Shown: positions 7,811 to 16,097 of the stretch, piece after piece
Position numbering within the stretch: the first letter of the stretch is position 1
Layout of the letters: the number at the start of each line of letters is the position of its first letter
Source of the DNA: Actinoallomurus sp048498315
Lineage (GTDB): Bacteria; Actinomycetota; Actinomycetes; Streptosporangiales; Streptosporangiaceae
DNA length: 64,000 nucleotides
Direction: 5' to 3'
Assembly (NCBI GenBank): GCA_048498315.1
Contig: JBEHYF010000008.1
Location: 4,683 to 68,682 of the forward strand
The notes under the pieces: model-generated
The model's database searches: none
Told to the model about the DNA's origin: nothing
The model's input: only the letters and a program-made list of their open reading frames with translations
Position numbers and translations under genes: made by a program

Positions 7811-9073
7811 TCAGGGCCGGGGCGAGGCGAGCACGCACGGCAGCTCCATCGTGACGATCGTCGGCCCGCCCTCGGGACTGCTCACGGCCAGCACACCGTC
7901 GAACGTACCGAGCCGGCGCTCCACGCCGCGCAGTCCGGTGCCTCGCGCGGGATCCGCGCCGCCGCGCCCGTCATCGGTGACGGTGACCCGCAGCAGCCCC
8001 TCCTCGTGCCGCAGGTCGATCCAGGCCCGCCGCGCCTCGGCGTGCTTGGCCGCGTTCGTGAGCACCTCCGAGACCGCGAAGTAGGCCGCGGACTCCACCG
8101 GGGCCTCCAGGCGCCCCGGCAGCTCCACCGTCACCTCCGTGCGCAGCGGGCTCGCCAACGCCAGCGCCCGTACGGCGTCGCCCAGGCCGCGTTCGGCGAG
8201 CACCGGAGGGTGGATGCCGCGCACGAGGTCGCGCAGCTCGGTCAGCGCCTTCGCGGACGACTCGCGCGCCTCCGCCAGCAGCAGGCGGGCCTGGTCGGGG
8301 TCGGAGTCCATGAGGTGCTCGATCGCGCCGAGGCTCATGCCCATGGCGACCAGGCGGGCCTGCGCGCCGTCGTGCAGGTCGCGTTCGATCCGGCGCAGCT
8401 CGGCGGCCTGGGTGTCCAGCGCGTCGGCGCGCGACTCGGTCAGCCGCGCGACGCGCAGCTCCAGGGCACGCTCCCGCGTGGGCGCGAGCAGCCCGCGGGT
8501 GATCTCGGCGTGCAGCCGGATCACCTTCGCCGCGAGCCACAGGCCGGCGCCGGTGTACACCAGGCCGAGGAGCCCGGCGAGGCGGCCGCTGGTGCCGTCC
8601 CGGATCGGCAGGAACGTGTACCACACGTGGGCGTGCGCGTGCACGATCGGCTCCCACACGCCGGCCGCCAGCACCACGCCGTACAGGCCCCACAGGGGAA
8701 GCGCGAACGCGAGGATGGCCAGCGTGAAGCCGGCCGAGGCGTCGACCGGCAGCCACAGCAGGTCCCGCCAGGTCGCCGGGTCGATGATCACCCGGCGGTA
8801 GCGCTGGAAGACGCCGATCAGGCCGCCCCGGGGTCGCGGCGCCGGACGGTACGGCCGCGCGATCTCCGTGCCGAGCCACGTGCGCGCCATGCGCCGGCGC
8901 AGGTCGGCGTGGCCGCGCACCGCCTGCGTCAGCGGCGGCAGCAGGAACACGCCCGCGAACGGCACCGCGATGAGGACCACCGAGAGGACGAACAGCAGCA
9001 GCGAGGCCGGAATGGCCAGCAGGGCCAGGCCGAGCCCCTGGACGGCCGCGAGCGCCCCCGCGCGGATGTTCAT
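7811..9073 (-). CDS. sensor histidine kinase (HisKA_3 type), next to desaturase
   Basis: Membrane kinase of 420 residues. The ATG at 9073 is chosen because GGGAGGG sits 6 bases before it; an in-frame start ten codons upstream lacks one. Hydrophobic segments cover about residues 10-45, 115-150 and 170-195. The phospho-accepting His234 is in ERDLHDGAQAR. The ATPase domain has SEVLTNAAKHA and DDGRGGAD. It is a paralogue of the kinase at 5128-6432. It is transcribed divergently from a fatty-acid desaturase, so a role in sensing membrane fluidity, as DesK does in Bacillus, is plausible but not shown. Confidence 0.9.
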   Translation of the reverse strand: MNIRAGALAAVQGLGLALLAIPASLLLFVLSVVLIAVPFAGVFLLPPLTQAVRGHADLRRRMARTWLGTEIARPYRPAPRPRGGLIGVFQRYRRVIIDPATWRDLLWLPVDASAGFTLAILAFALPLWGLYGVVLAAGVWEPIVHAHAHVWYTFLPIRDGTSGRLAGLLGLVYTGAGLWLAAKVIRLHAEITRGLLAPTRERALELRVARLTESRADALDTQAAELRRIERDLHDGAQARLVAMGMSLGAIEHLMDSDPDQARLLLAEARESSAKALTELRDLVRGIHPPVLAERGLGDAVRALALASPLRTEVTVELPGRLEAPVESAAYFAVSEVLTNAAKHAEARRAWIDLRHEEGLLRVTVTDDGRGGADPARGTGLRGVERRLGTFDGVLAVSSPEGGPTIVTMELPCVLASPRP

Positions 9074-9155
9074 TGGTCCCTCCCGATCGGTCCCATCTTC
9101 CACGGCCCAGCGTGCCGGGGCGAGCCCCTCGGGTCACTGGCGCTGGGCGCCGGGG

Positions 9156-9181
9156 CGGGGGTGGTGCCAGCCCCACCCCCG
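9156..9181. promoter_or_regulatory. inverted repeat between sensor kinase and desaturase
   Basis: CGGGGGTGG at 9156-9164 and CCACCCCCG at 9173-9181 form a perfect 9-bp inverted repeat with an 8-base spacer. It lies in the 218-base divergent region between the kinase and the desaturase. A response-regulator binding site or a hairpin in the desaturase leader are both possible. The desaturase ribosome site GGAGGAA is at 9280-9286. Confidence 0.4.
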
Positions 9182-9291
9182 ATCCGGGGGGAAACCGCGT
9201 CCGGAGGGGGTGCTGGACGGCTGGGGCGGCCGTCTCCCCGTTCCTAGCGTCTCGACCCGACACCGCGTCCCCGGGACCGAGGAGGAACCGC

Positions 9292-10473
9292 ATGCCCCCG
9301 ACCATGCTGCGCGGAAGCGACTTCGCGCCGCTGATCAAGGAGGTCCGCGCGCACGGCCTGCTGGAGCGCCGGCCCCGCCGCCAGGGCTGGTCGGCCGCGC
9401 TGGACCTGCTGCTGTACGGCGGGGTGTTCGCCGCGGTCGCGCTGGCCGGCGACACGTGGTGGCAGCTCCTCCTCGCCGTGCCGGCCGCCGTGCTGACGAC
9501 CCGCATCTACTTCGTCGGCCACGACGCCGGGCACGGGCAGCTCGCCGGCACCCGCCGGGGAAACCGGCTGCTCGGCGCGTTGATCGGCGACCTGGGGGTC
9601 GGCCTCAGCCACGGCTGGTGGACCGCCAAGCACAACCGGCACCACGCCAACCCCAACGACGTCGAGCGCGACCCGGACGTCGGCCCCGGCGTGCTGGTTT
9701 GGACCCCGGAGCAGGCGTCGGCGCGGCGCGGGCGGCTCTCCCGCGCGCTGGCCCGGCACCAGGGCCGGCTGTTCTTCCCGCTGCTCCTGCTGGAGGGCCT
9801 GAACCTCAAGGTCGCCGGCGTCCGCTGGGTCGCCGCGGAGCTGGCCGGGCGCGACGGCGGGCGGCGCGGCCCGGCGGCGGCCGAGGCGGTGCTGCTCGGC
9901 GCGCACCTGGCCGGCTACTTCGGCCTGCTGTTCGCCGTCATGTCGCCGGGCCGGGCGGTGGCGTTCGCGCTCGCCCACCACGCGGCGCTCGGCGTGCACC
10001 TCGGCTGCGCCTTCGCGCCGAACCACAAGGGCATGGCGATGCCGGGACCGGACGAGCGCTGGGACCACCTGCGCAAGCAGGTCCTCACGTCGCGGAACGT
10101 GCGCGGCGGCCCGGTGGTCGACTGGTTCCTCGGCGGCCTCAACCACCAGATCGAGCACCACCTGTTCCCCGGCATGCCGCGCCCCAACCTGCGCCGGGCC
10201 CGGCCGCTGGTACGGGCGCACTGCGCGCGGCTCGGCCTGCCGTACACCGAGGAGGGCCTGATCGCCTCGTACGCGCGGGCGCTCGCCCACCTGACCGCCG
10301 CCGGATCCGGGCCGGGCCACCGCACCACGATCGCGCCGAGCCGCCGTACGCGGGTGACCGGCGCGGAGCCCGCACGCCGCCGCGTCACGGAACCGGACGT
10401 CGCGGAGGCGCCGGACACACGCCTTCCCGGCCGCCCGGCCGGGCGAGCGCCCCGGCCCGGATCCGCGCCATGA
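9292..10473 (+). CDS. membrane fatty-acid desaturase
   Basis: Integral-membrane di-iron enzyme that introduces a double bond into an acyl chain, 393 residues. The three histidine boxes are HDAGH, HNRHH and QIEHH (in NHQIEHHLFPGMPRP), which place it in the fatty acid desaturase family with a front-end-type third box. Hydrophobic segments lie near residues 33-65, 85-105, 195-215 and 220-240. There is no cytochrome b5 domain, so electrons come from a separate ferredoxin or reductase. The last 60 residues are Arg/Pro-rich and probably disordered. The ATG at 9292 has GGAGGAA before it. A divergent sensor kinase/regulator pair suggests temperature or membrane-state control. Confidence 0.9.
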   Translation: MPPTMLRGSDFAPLIKEVRAHGLLERRPRRQGWSAALDLLLYGGVFAAVALAGDTWWQLLLAVPAAVLTTRIYFVGHDAGHGQLAGTRRGNRLLGALIGDLGVGLSHGWWTAKHNRHHANPNDVERDPDVGPGVLVWTPEQASARRGRLSRALARHQGRLFFPLLLLEGLNLKVAGVRWVAAELAGRDGGRRGPAAAEAVLLGAHLAGYFGLLFAVMSPGRAVAFALAHHAALGVHLGCAFAPNHKGMAMPGPDERWDHLRKQVLTSRNVRGGPVVDWFLGGLNHQIEHHLFPGMPRPNLRRARPLVRAHCARLGLPYTEEGLIASYARALAHLTAAGSGPGHRTTIAPSRRTRVTGAEPARRRVTEPDVAEAPDTRLPGRPAGRAPRPGSAP

Positions 10474-10610
10474 CGGGCCTGTACGGGAATGGCCGGCGGC
10501 TCCGGCACGTTGTCGTGTCTGGCACACTGGTACGCGCTGTGGTACCGGTTCACATCCCGCGAAATTCCGTTTCGGGATGACCCGGCGACCGCCCGAAGCG
10601 AGGAGACAAC

Positions 10611-10835
10611 GTGAAGCCTGACATCCACCCGGACTACGTCGTCACGACCGTGACGTGTACGTGCGGCAACACATTTCAGACCCGCAGCACCGCCAAGAAC
10701 GGCGTGATCCACGCCGACGTGTGCTCGAACTGCCACCCGTTCTACACGGGCAAGCAGAAGATCCTCGACACCGGCGGTCGCGTGGCGCGGTTCGAGAAGC
10801 GCTTCGGCAAGAAGGCCACGGGCAACAAGAAGTAG
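10611..10835 (+). CDS. rpmE: 50S ribosomal protein L31 (zinc-binding form)
   Basis: Ribosomal protein of 74 residues with a GTG start and GAGGAG before it. It has the zinc-binding cysteines CTCG (16, 18) and CSNC (37, 40), so this is the C+ form of L31. The family motif HPFYTGKQKILDTGGRVARFEKRFG is complete. It lies just before prfA, as in most actinobacteria. No Zur-type box was seen upstream, consistent with the zinc-containing form being made constitutively. Confidence 0.97.
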   Translation: MKPDIHPDYVVTTVTCTCGNTFQTRSTAKNGVIHADVCSNCHPFYTGKQKILDTGGRVARFEKRFGKKATGNKK

Positions 10836-10847
10836 GCCGACGTGGTA

Positions 10848-10882
10848 CGCCGGCCGGAGAGGCAGCGCTTCTCTGGCCGGCG
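10848..10882 (+). terminator. hairpin between rpmE and prfA
   Basis: An imperfect inverted repeat (CGCCGGCCGGAGAGG at 10848-10862, CTTCTCTGGCCGGCG at 10868-10882, loop of 5) with no U-run after it. It could weaken read-through into prfA or protect the rpmE 3' end. Confidence 0.5.
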
Positions 10883-10919
10883 TCCGGCTGTCTGCCCGCC
10901 TTCGACCCGAGGACCTGAC

Positions 10920-11975
10920 ATGAATCTCGACGATCTGATCGGCGAATTCGCCGACATCGAAAAGCTGCTCGCCGACCCGGCCGTGCACGCCGACCAAGCC
11001 GAGGCGCGCCGGCTGGGCAAGCGCTACGCCGAGCTGCGGCCGATCGTCGAGACCGCGCGGGAGCTGCGCACCGCCCAGGACGACGCCGCCACGGCGCGCG
11101 AGCTCGCGCCCGAGGACCCGGCGTTCGCCAAGGAGGCCGCCGAGCTCGACGCGCGCATCGCCGAGCTGGAGGAGACGCTGCGGCGGCTGCTGGTGCCGCG
11201 CGACCCCAACGACGACAAGGACGTCATCCTCGAGATCAAGGCCGGTGAGGGCGGCGAGGAGTCGGCGCTGTTCGCCGGCGACCTGCTGCGCATGTACCTC
11301 CGGTACGCCGAGCGCGCCGGCTGGAAGACCGAGATCATCGACGCCCAGCACTCCGACCTCGGCGGGTACAAGGACGTCACCGTCGCGGTGAAGTCCCGCG
11401 GCGGGGGTGATGGCACCTGGGCGCGGCTGAAGTACGAGGGCGGCGTGCACCGCGTCCAGCGGGTGCCCGCCACCGAGTCGCAGGGCCGCATCCACACCAG
11501 CGCGGCCGGCGTGTTCGTCATGCCCGAGGCCGAGGAGATCGACGTCCAGATCGACCCGAACGACCTGCGCATCGACGTTTTCCGCTCCAGCGGCCCGGGC
11601 GGCCAGAGCGTCAACACCACCGACTCGGCCGTGCGCATCACCCATCTGCCCACCGGCATCGTCGTCTCCTGCCAGAACGAGAAGAGCCAGTTGCAGAACA
11701 AGGAGCAGGCGCTGCGCATCCTGCGCGCCCGGCTGCTGGCCGCCGCCCAGGAGGAGGCCGACGCCGCGGCGGCCGCCGAGCGCAAGAGCCAGGTGCGCAC
11801 CGTCGACCGCTCCGAGCGCGTCCGCACGTACAACTTCCCGGAGAATCGCATCTCCGACCATCGCGTGGGCTACAAGGCCTATAACCTCGACCAGGTACTG
11901 GACGGCGACCTGGACAACGTCGTCCAGGCGCTGGTCGACGCCGATATGGAGCAAAGACTCTCCGAAGCGACATGA
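10920..11975 (+). CDS. prfA: peptide chain release factor 1
   Basis: Release factor recognising UAA and UAG, 351 residues. The ATG at 10920 gives the usual N-terminus LDDLIGEFADIEKLL. The catalytic GGQ tripeptide is at 227-229 (SSGPGGQSVNTTDSA). The stop-codon recognition region and the C-terminal basic helices (RTYNFPENRISDHRVGYKAYNL) are present. The gene overlaps prmC by four bases (ATGA), so the methyltransferase that modifies its GGQ glutamine is co-translated with it. Confidence 0.97.
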   Translation: MNLDDLIGEFADIEKLLADPAVHADQAEARRLGKRYAELRPIVETARELRTAQDDAATARELAPEDPAFAKEAAELDARIAELEETLRRLLVPRDPNDDKDVILEIKAGEGGEESALFAGDLLRMYLRYAERAGWKTEIIDAQHSDLGGYKDVTVAVKSRGGGDGTWARLKYEGGVHRVQRVPATESQGRIHTSAAGVFVMPEAEEIDVQIDPNDLRIDVFRSSGPGGQSVNTTDSAVRITHLPTGIVVSCQNEKSQLQNKEQALRILRARLLAAAQEEADAAAAAERKSQVRTVDRSERVRTYNFPENRISDHRVGYKAYNLDQVLDGDLDNVVQALVDADMEQRLSEAT

Positions 11976-12832
11976 ATCTGCTCTCCGACGAGATCGCCCG
12001 CGCGACGGCACGGCTGGCCGCCGCCGGTGTCCCGTCGCCGCGCGCCGACGCCGAGGAACTCGCCGCCTTCGTCCACGGCGTCCGGCGCGGCGAGCTGCAC
12101 CTGGTGCCCGACACCGCGTTCGACGCCCGCTTCTGGGTGGGCATCGCCCGGCGTGAGGCCGGCGAGCCGCTCCAGCACATCACCGGCCGGGCGTTCTTCC
12201 GCTACCTGGAGCTGCGCGTCGGGCCGGGCGTGTTCGTGCCCCGCCCGGAGACCGAGGTCGTCGTCGGCTGGGCCATCGACACGCTGCGCACCATGGACGT
12301 CGGCGACCCGCTCGTCGCCGACCTCGGCACCGGCTCCGGGGCGATCGCGCTGTCGATCGCCCAGGAGGTGCCGCGCGCCCGCGTGCACGCCGTGGAGAAG
12401 GACCCGACGGCGTACGTGCACGCCACCCGCAACGTCGAGGAGCTCGACGAGCGCGGCCGTGTCCGCCTGCACCTCGGCGACTTCGCCGACGCGCTGCACG
12501 ACCTCGACGGCCTGGTCGACCTGGTCGTCAGCAACCCGCCGTACATCCCGATGTCGGAGTGGGAATACGTTCCCGAGGACGTCCGCGACTTCGACCCGCC
12601 GGCGGCGCTGTGGGGCGGGGGCGAAGACGGCCTCGACGCCATCCGCGTGGTCGAGCGCACGGCGCGGCGCCTGCTGCGCGGCGGTGGCTGGGTCGCCGTC
12701 GAGCACAGCGACCTCCAGGGCACCGCCGTCTACTGGATCTTCGCCGAGGAGCACGGCTGGCGCGACGTCCGCAACCACAAGGACCTGAACGGCCGCGACC
12801 GCTTCGTCACCGCCCGCCTCGGCACCGACTGA
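11972..12832 (+). CDS. prmC: peptide chain release factor N(5)-glutamine methyltransferase
   Basis: SAM-dependent methyltransferase that methylates the GGQ glutamine of release factors, 286 residues. It has an N-terminal helical domain (residues 1-75), the SAM-binding motif DLGTGSGAIALSIA and the substrate motif NPPY at 188-191. It starts inside the prfA stop (ATGA). It was formerly called HemK. Nothing is missing. Confidence 0.95.
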   Translation: MNLLSDEIARATARLAAAGVPSPRADAEELAAFVHGVRRGELHLVPDTAFDARFWVGIARREAGEPLQHITGRAFFRYLELRVGPGVFVPRPETEVVVGWAIDTLRTMDVGDPLVADLGTGSGAIALSIAQEVPRARVHAVEKDPTAYVHATRNVEELDERGRVRLHLGDFADALHDLDGLVDLVVSNPPYIPMSEWEYVPEDVRDFDPPAALWGGGEDGLDAIRVVERTARRLLRGGGWVAVEHSDLQGTAVYWIFAEEHGWRDVRNHKDLNGRDRFVTARLGTD

Positions 12833-12892
12833 TCCTTTGGGTCGCCCGGAAAGGCGTTGTGCCTCGGCGTGATCTCCGGTTAGGAAAGGGCC

Positions 12893-13765
12893 ATGACCGC
12901 TCTCGGTGCCGTGTTCCGGCCGCAGTCGCCTCCCGAACGACTCCGTGACGTGGCCCGGGCGGCCGACGCCGCCGGCCTGGAACAGCTCTGGCTCTGGGAG
13001 GACTGTTTCTTCGAGAGCGGGGTCGCCGCCGCGTCCGCCGCCCTGGCCTGGACCGAGCGGCTGCGGGTCGGGGTGGGCCTGCTTCCGGTGCCGCTGCGCA
13101 ACGTCGCGCTGGCCACGATGGAGACCGCCACGCTGAACCGGCTGTTCCCCGGCCGCGTCATGGTCGGCGTCGGCCACGGCGTGCAGGACTGGATGGCCCA
13201 GGTCGGCGCGCGGGCCGACTCCCCGATCACGCTGCTGCGCGAGCACCTCGCCGCGATGCGGGCGCTGCTGCGCGGCGAGCGGGTCACGATAGAGGGCCGG
13301 TACGTCCGGCTCGACGACGTGGCGCTCGACTGGCCGCCCGCGACGCCGCCCGCGATCTTCGCCGGGGCGACCGGCCCGCGCACGCTGCGGTTGTCGGGCG
13401 AGGCCGCGGACGGGACCATCCTCACCGCGCGCACGTCGCCCGACCAGGTGCGGCAGGCCCGGCGGCTGATCGACGAGGGACGCGCCGCGGCCGGCCGTAC
13501 GGGCGACCACGAGATCGTCGTCTACCTGCACGCGGCGACCGGCCCCGATGCGGCCGCCCGGGTCACGGCCGAGCTGCGCCGTGAGGGCGACGACCGCACG
13601 GCCGGCGAGGTGGGCGCGGGTGACGCCCCCGCCGTCGCCGCGGCCGTCCGGCGGCTCGCGGACGCCGGCGCCGGCACGGTCGTCCTCCAGCCGACGGCCG
13701 ACGAGCCGGACCCGGAGGGCTTCGTACGCTTCGTCGCCGAGAAGGTCCGGCCCCTCGTCCCGTAG
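12893..13765 (+). CDS. LLM-class flavin- or F420-dependent oxidoreductase
   Basis: Luciferase-like TIM-barrel protein of 290 residues, ATG at 12893 with GGAAAGG before it. Family features include the N-terminal strand GAVFRPQSPPERL, the block LWLWEDCFFESGVAAASAAL, the strand VGVGLLPVPLRN and GRVMVGVGHGVQDWMAQVGA. In actinobacteria many such proteins use coenzyme F420; the cofactor cannot be settled from sequence alone. It stands between prmC and the Sua5 gene without clear links to either, with about 60 bases on its 5' side. Substrate unknown. Confidence 0.85.
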   Translation: MTALGAVFRPQSPPERLRDVARAADAAGLEQLWLWEDCFFESGVAAASAALAWTERLRVGVGLLPVPLRNVALATMETATLNRLFPGRVMVGVGHGVQDWMAQVGARADSPITLLREHLAAMRALLRGERVTIEGRYVRLDDVALDWPPATPPAIFAGATGPRTLRLSGEAADGTILTARTSPDQVRQARRLIDEGRAAAGRTGDHEIVVYLHAATGPDAAARVTAELRREGDDRTAGEVGAGDAPAVAAAVRRLADAGAGTVVLQPTADEPDPEGFVRFVAEKVRPLVP

Positions 13766-14004
13766 GACGCGGGCGCCGGCCGGGACGCCGGGTTCGCAGC
13801 CGCCGTCCGCCACCCGGCTGATCATTGCGTTCGGGGGAGACCCGCCGCCCCTGGCCCGCGCCCGTCGCGGCCGAGCCACCCGCCCGGCGTGCGCCGGGAG
13901 GCACGATGCCCTGCCCCGTCGCGTCCGTCGGCGTCCCGTGGCGGCGGGCCGTCTGGCGGGCGATCTTGTTCGAGCGGTGGCGCGGCGGTGGGAGAATGGC
14001 GGGC

Positions 14005-14787
14005 GTGAGCCGACGATACGACTGCTCGGAGCCGCTGGAGCGCACCCGCGGCATCGCCGACGCCGTCTCGGTGGTCCGCCGCGGCGAGCTCGTGGTGCTG
14101 CCCACCGACACCGTGTACGGAATCGGCGCCGACGCCTTCACCCCGGCCGCGGTGACCGCGCTGCTCGATGCGAAGGGCCGTGGCCGCGACATGCCCGCGC
14201 CGGTGCTGGTCGGCTCGGTGCGCGCGGCGCAGGCCCTGGTCGACGACCTCGGCACGTACGGGCAGGACCTCGTCGACGAGTTCTGGCCGGGCGCGCTGAC
14301 GATCGTCTGCCGCGCGAACAGCACGCTCGCCTGGGACCTCGGCGACACCAAGGGCACGGTCGCGGTCCGCATGCCGCTGCATCCGCTCGCGCTGGAGCTG
14401 CTGAAGGAGACCGGGCCGATGGCGGTGAGCAGCGCCAACCGGTCGGGAGCCGCGCCGGCTCGCACGGCGAAGGAGGCCGAGGAGCAGCTCGGCGACGCCG
14501 TCGCCGTCTATCTCGACGACGGGCCGAGCGGCGCCCGTCCGCCGTCCTCGATCGTCGACCTGACGGGAGCGGTGCCGCGCCTGCTGCGCGCCGGCGCGAT
14601 CTCCGAGCAGCGCCTGCGCGAGGTCTGCGGCGTCCTCCTCACCGACGACGACGTCCCGGAAGCCACGGAGGATACCGGCGACGCGGGCACCGGGGGAGAG
14701 GGCGACGAGGGAGACGCCGGCGCGCGTCGGCGCGAGGCGGACGCCGCCGGTAGCGACACCGGCGACATGGGCGCCGAGAGCCGCTGA
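14005..14787 (+). CDS. L-threonylcarbamoyladenylate synthase (Sua5/YrdC family)
   Basis: Makes threonylcarbamoyl-AMP from threonine, bicarbonate and ATP for the t6A37 modification of tRNAs reading ANN codons. Residues 1-205 are a full YrdC domain: LPTDTVYGIGADAF, the KGRGRDMP loop, FWPGALTIV and SSANRSG. I prefer the GTG at 14005 (MSRRYDCSEP, the common actinobacterial N-terminus) over an ATG at 13996, because GGAG at 13991-13994 is spaced for the GTG. The last 45 residues are an acidic Gly/Asp/Glu/Ala-rich tail absent from most homologues. The protein is 260 residues, where about 210 is common. Confidence 0.92.
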   Translation: MSRRYDCSEPLERTRGIADAVSVVRRGELVVLPTDTVYGIGADAFTPAAVTALLDAKGRGRDMPAPVLVGSVRAAQALVDDLGTYGQDLVDEFWPGALTIVCRANSTLAWDLGDTKGTVAVRMPLHPLALELLKETGPMAVSSANRSGAAPARTAKEAEEQLGDAVAVYLDDGPSGARPPSSIVDLTGAVPRLLRAGAISEQRLREVCGVLLTDDDVPEATEDTGDAGTGGEGDEGDAGARRREADAAGSDTGDMGAESR

Positions 14788-15056
14788 GAGCGCTGAGAGC
14801 GCCGAGGGACAGGGCCGGCGGTCCGCAGGCGCCGGTCCGGCGAGCGGAGACGACGAACGCGCCTGACCCGGCGCCTCCCGCCCGGCGCCGGAGTTCCGCA
14901 TGGCGTTCGCCCCGCAGCCGTGCCCTGGTCGCGGCGAGGACGGGCGGCATCTCATCGGCGCCACGACCGCCCTTCGCGGATCTGCGTGGCGGCGTCGGGA
15001 AACCGCCGGACGGGCGACGCGGCCGCGCCCGAGGTGATCCGCCGGCGGTGGCAGAA

Positions 15057-15087
15057 AAGGGCCCCGCCGCTCGGCGGCGGGGCCCTT
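15057..15087 (-). terminator. strong bidirectional hairpin terminator
   Basis: AAGGGCCCCGCCG at 15057-15069 pairs perfectly with CGGCGGGGCCCTT at 15075-15087. Read on the minus strand it is followed by TTTTCTG, so it best serves the minus-strand remnant and lipoprotein side. On the plus strand CTTCTG follows, which could also stop transcription from the Sua5 gene. Confidence 0.75.
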
Positions 15088-15109
15088 CTGTTCGGGTCCC
15101 GCCGAGGCG

Positions 15110-15355
15110 GCGGGAGCGTACAGGTCGGAAGACCTTGTGCAGGCTGCCGCGCCTGATGACGACCCGGCCCTTGCCCTTCTCGTACTTGGCGAAGGCCTCG
15201 GCGACGTAGAAGTGGGTGTGGTACGTCGCGACGACCTCCTTAGGGAAGCGGACGGTGTTGCCGTGGTCCGGGTTCACCACGCCCGCCCACTGGTAGCCGC
15301 TCTTGCCCTTCTGGGTGAAGTAGAGGATGACGGCGGCTGGTACGCCCGCGGCCGG
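15110..15355 (-). pseudogene. coding-like remnant without start or stop codon
   Basis: On the minus strand, one frame from about 15355 down to 15110 has strong coding character: nearly every third base is G or C, and residues are balanced, for example YFTQKGKSGYQW, VNPDHGNTVRFP and YEKGKGRVVIRRG. Upstream this frame has no ATG, GTG or TTG before an in-frame TGA at 15448-15446, except an internal GTG at 15280. Downstream it has no stop before the terminator hairpin at 15057-15087. I therefore read it as the surviving middle of a small gene broken at both ends, or a gene with indels. I do not recognise the family. A real short gene starting at GTG 15280 is the alternative. Confidence 0.4.
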
Positions 15356-15472
15356 GGATCTGCCGCCCGCTCGGGAAACGCCGCAACGGGCCGGGCGGCC
15401 AGGGAATTCGCCTGCACACCGTGACCGGCCGGCTTCGGTCGCGCGTCATTGTGACGATTCCCACATCGGTCG

Positions 15473-15958
15473 TCAGTGGCGGGGGAGGCAGGGCGTGGCG
15501 GCGTCGAGCCGCAGCGCGTAGCCGCGCCGCCCGATGATCCGTACGACGATGCGCACCGGCGGGTCGTCGTGCGCCAGCACGAGCATGCGGGACCGGCTGG
15601 TGGCCGTGGGGACGCCCGCCAGCCGATAGCCGCGCGCCCGGCCGAGGGCGACGGCGACGTCGGCGGCGTCGTCGAGCGTGATGCGCGGGTCGGGGCCCGG
15701 ACGCAGCGGCACGGTGCCGCGCCACTCCTGCCGGGCGCGGCCGGCCGGGCACGGACGGCGCGCGTCGACGACGACCCGAGGGCGCGCGCCCGGAGCGCCC
15801 AGCCGCCGGGCACCGGCGTCCAGGATGGCGCGGGCGTCGCGTTCGAGCCGGTCGGCGGCGTCGGGCAGCGCGAGGGCGCGCACGCAACCGGAGAGCAGCG
15901 CGAGCGCGGTGACCGACGCGATCCTCACGGCGCGAACGATAGCCAGCGCGTGTGCCAT
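15473..15958 (-). CDS. small putative lipoprotein
   Basis: Unrecognised protein of 161 residues. It has a hydrophobic N-terminus ending in the lipobox ALLSGC, so it should be lipid-anchored on the outer face of the membrane. With the ATG at 15958 the cysteine is at residue 25; a GTG at 15928 would give a more typical short signal. The mature part is Arg/Ala/Asp-rich with two or three likely beta strands (PRITLDDAADVAVALGRARG, RMLVLAHDD, VRIVVRII). It is divergent from the phosphosugar transferase at 16098. Its own function is unknown. The calling confidence is limited by the lack of a clear ribosome site. Confidence 0.6.
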   Translation of the reverse strand: MAHALAIVRAVRIASVTALALLSGCVRALALPDAADRLERDARAILDAGARRLGAPGARPRVVVDARRPCPAGRARQEWRGTVPLRPGPDPRITLDDAADVAVALGRARGYRLAGVPTATSRSRMLVLAHDDPPVRIVVRIIGRRGYALRLDAATPCLPRH

Positions 15959-16097
15959 GAGCTGCGCGATATCGCGGAGAGTGATCGTTTCGTGGTCGTA
16001 CCGTCACTTGTCAAGGTCCGGGAGTGACCACCTTCGGCCGCTCGCGCGCAATACAGTTGGGTGTCTCACGGGATCCGGCGCGGCAAGGAGGTGGGCG

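Noticed and set aside
7526..9247. A 573-codon plus-strand frame over the second kinase
   Set aside because: Composition is Arg/Gln/Asp-rich low-quality protein; the minus-strand kinase has all expected motifs.
10474..10610. A Zur box before rpmE
   Set aside because: No sequence resembling the Zur consensus was seen, and this L31 is the zinc-containing form that is normally not Zur-repressed.
14639..15280. A 213-codon minus-strand gene starting at GTG 15280
   Set aside because: Only the first 55 codons look coding; the rest runs through a terminator hairpin and into low-complexity sequence, so a remnant is a better description.
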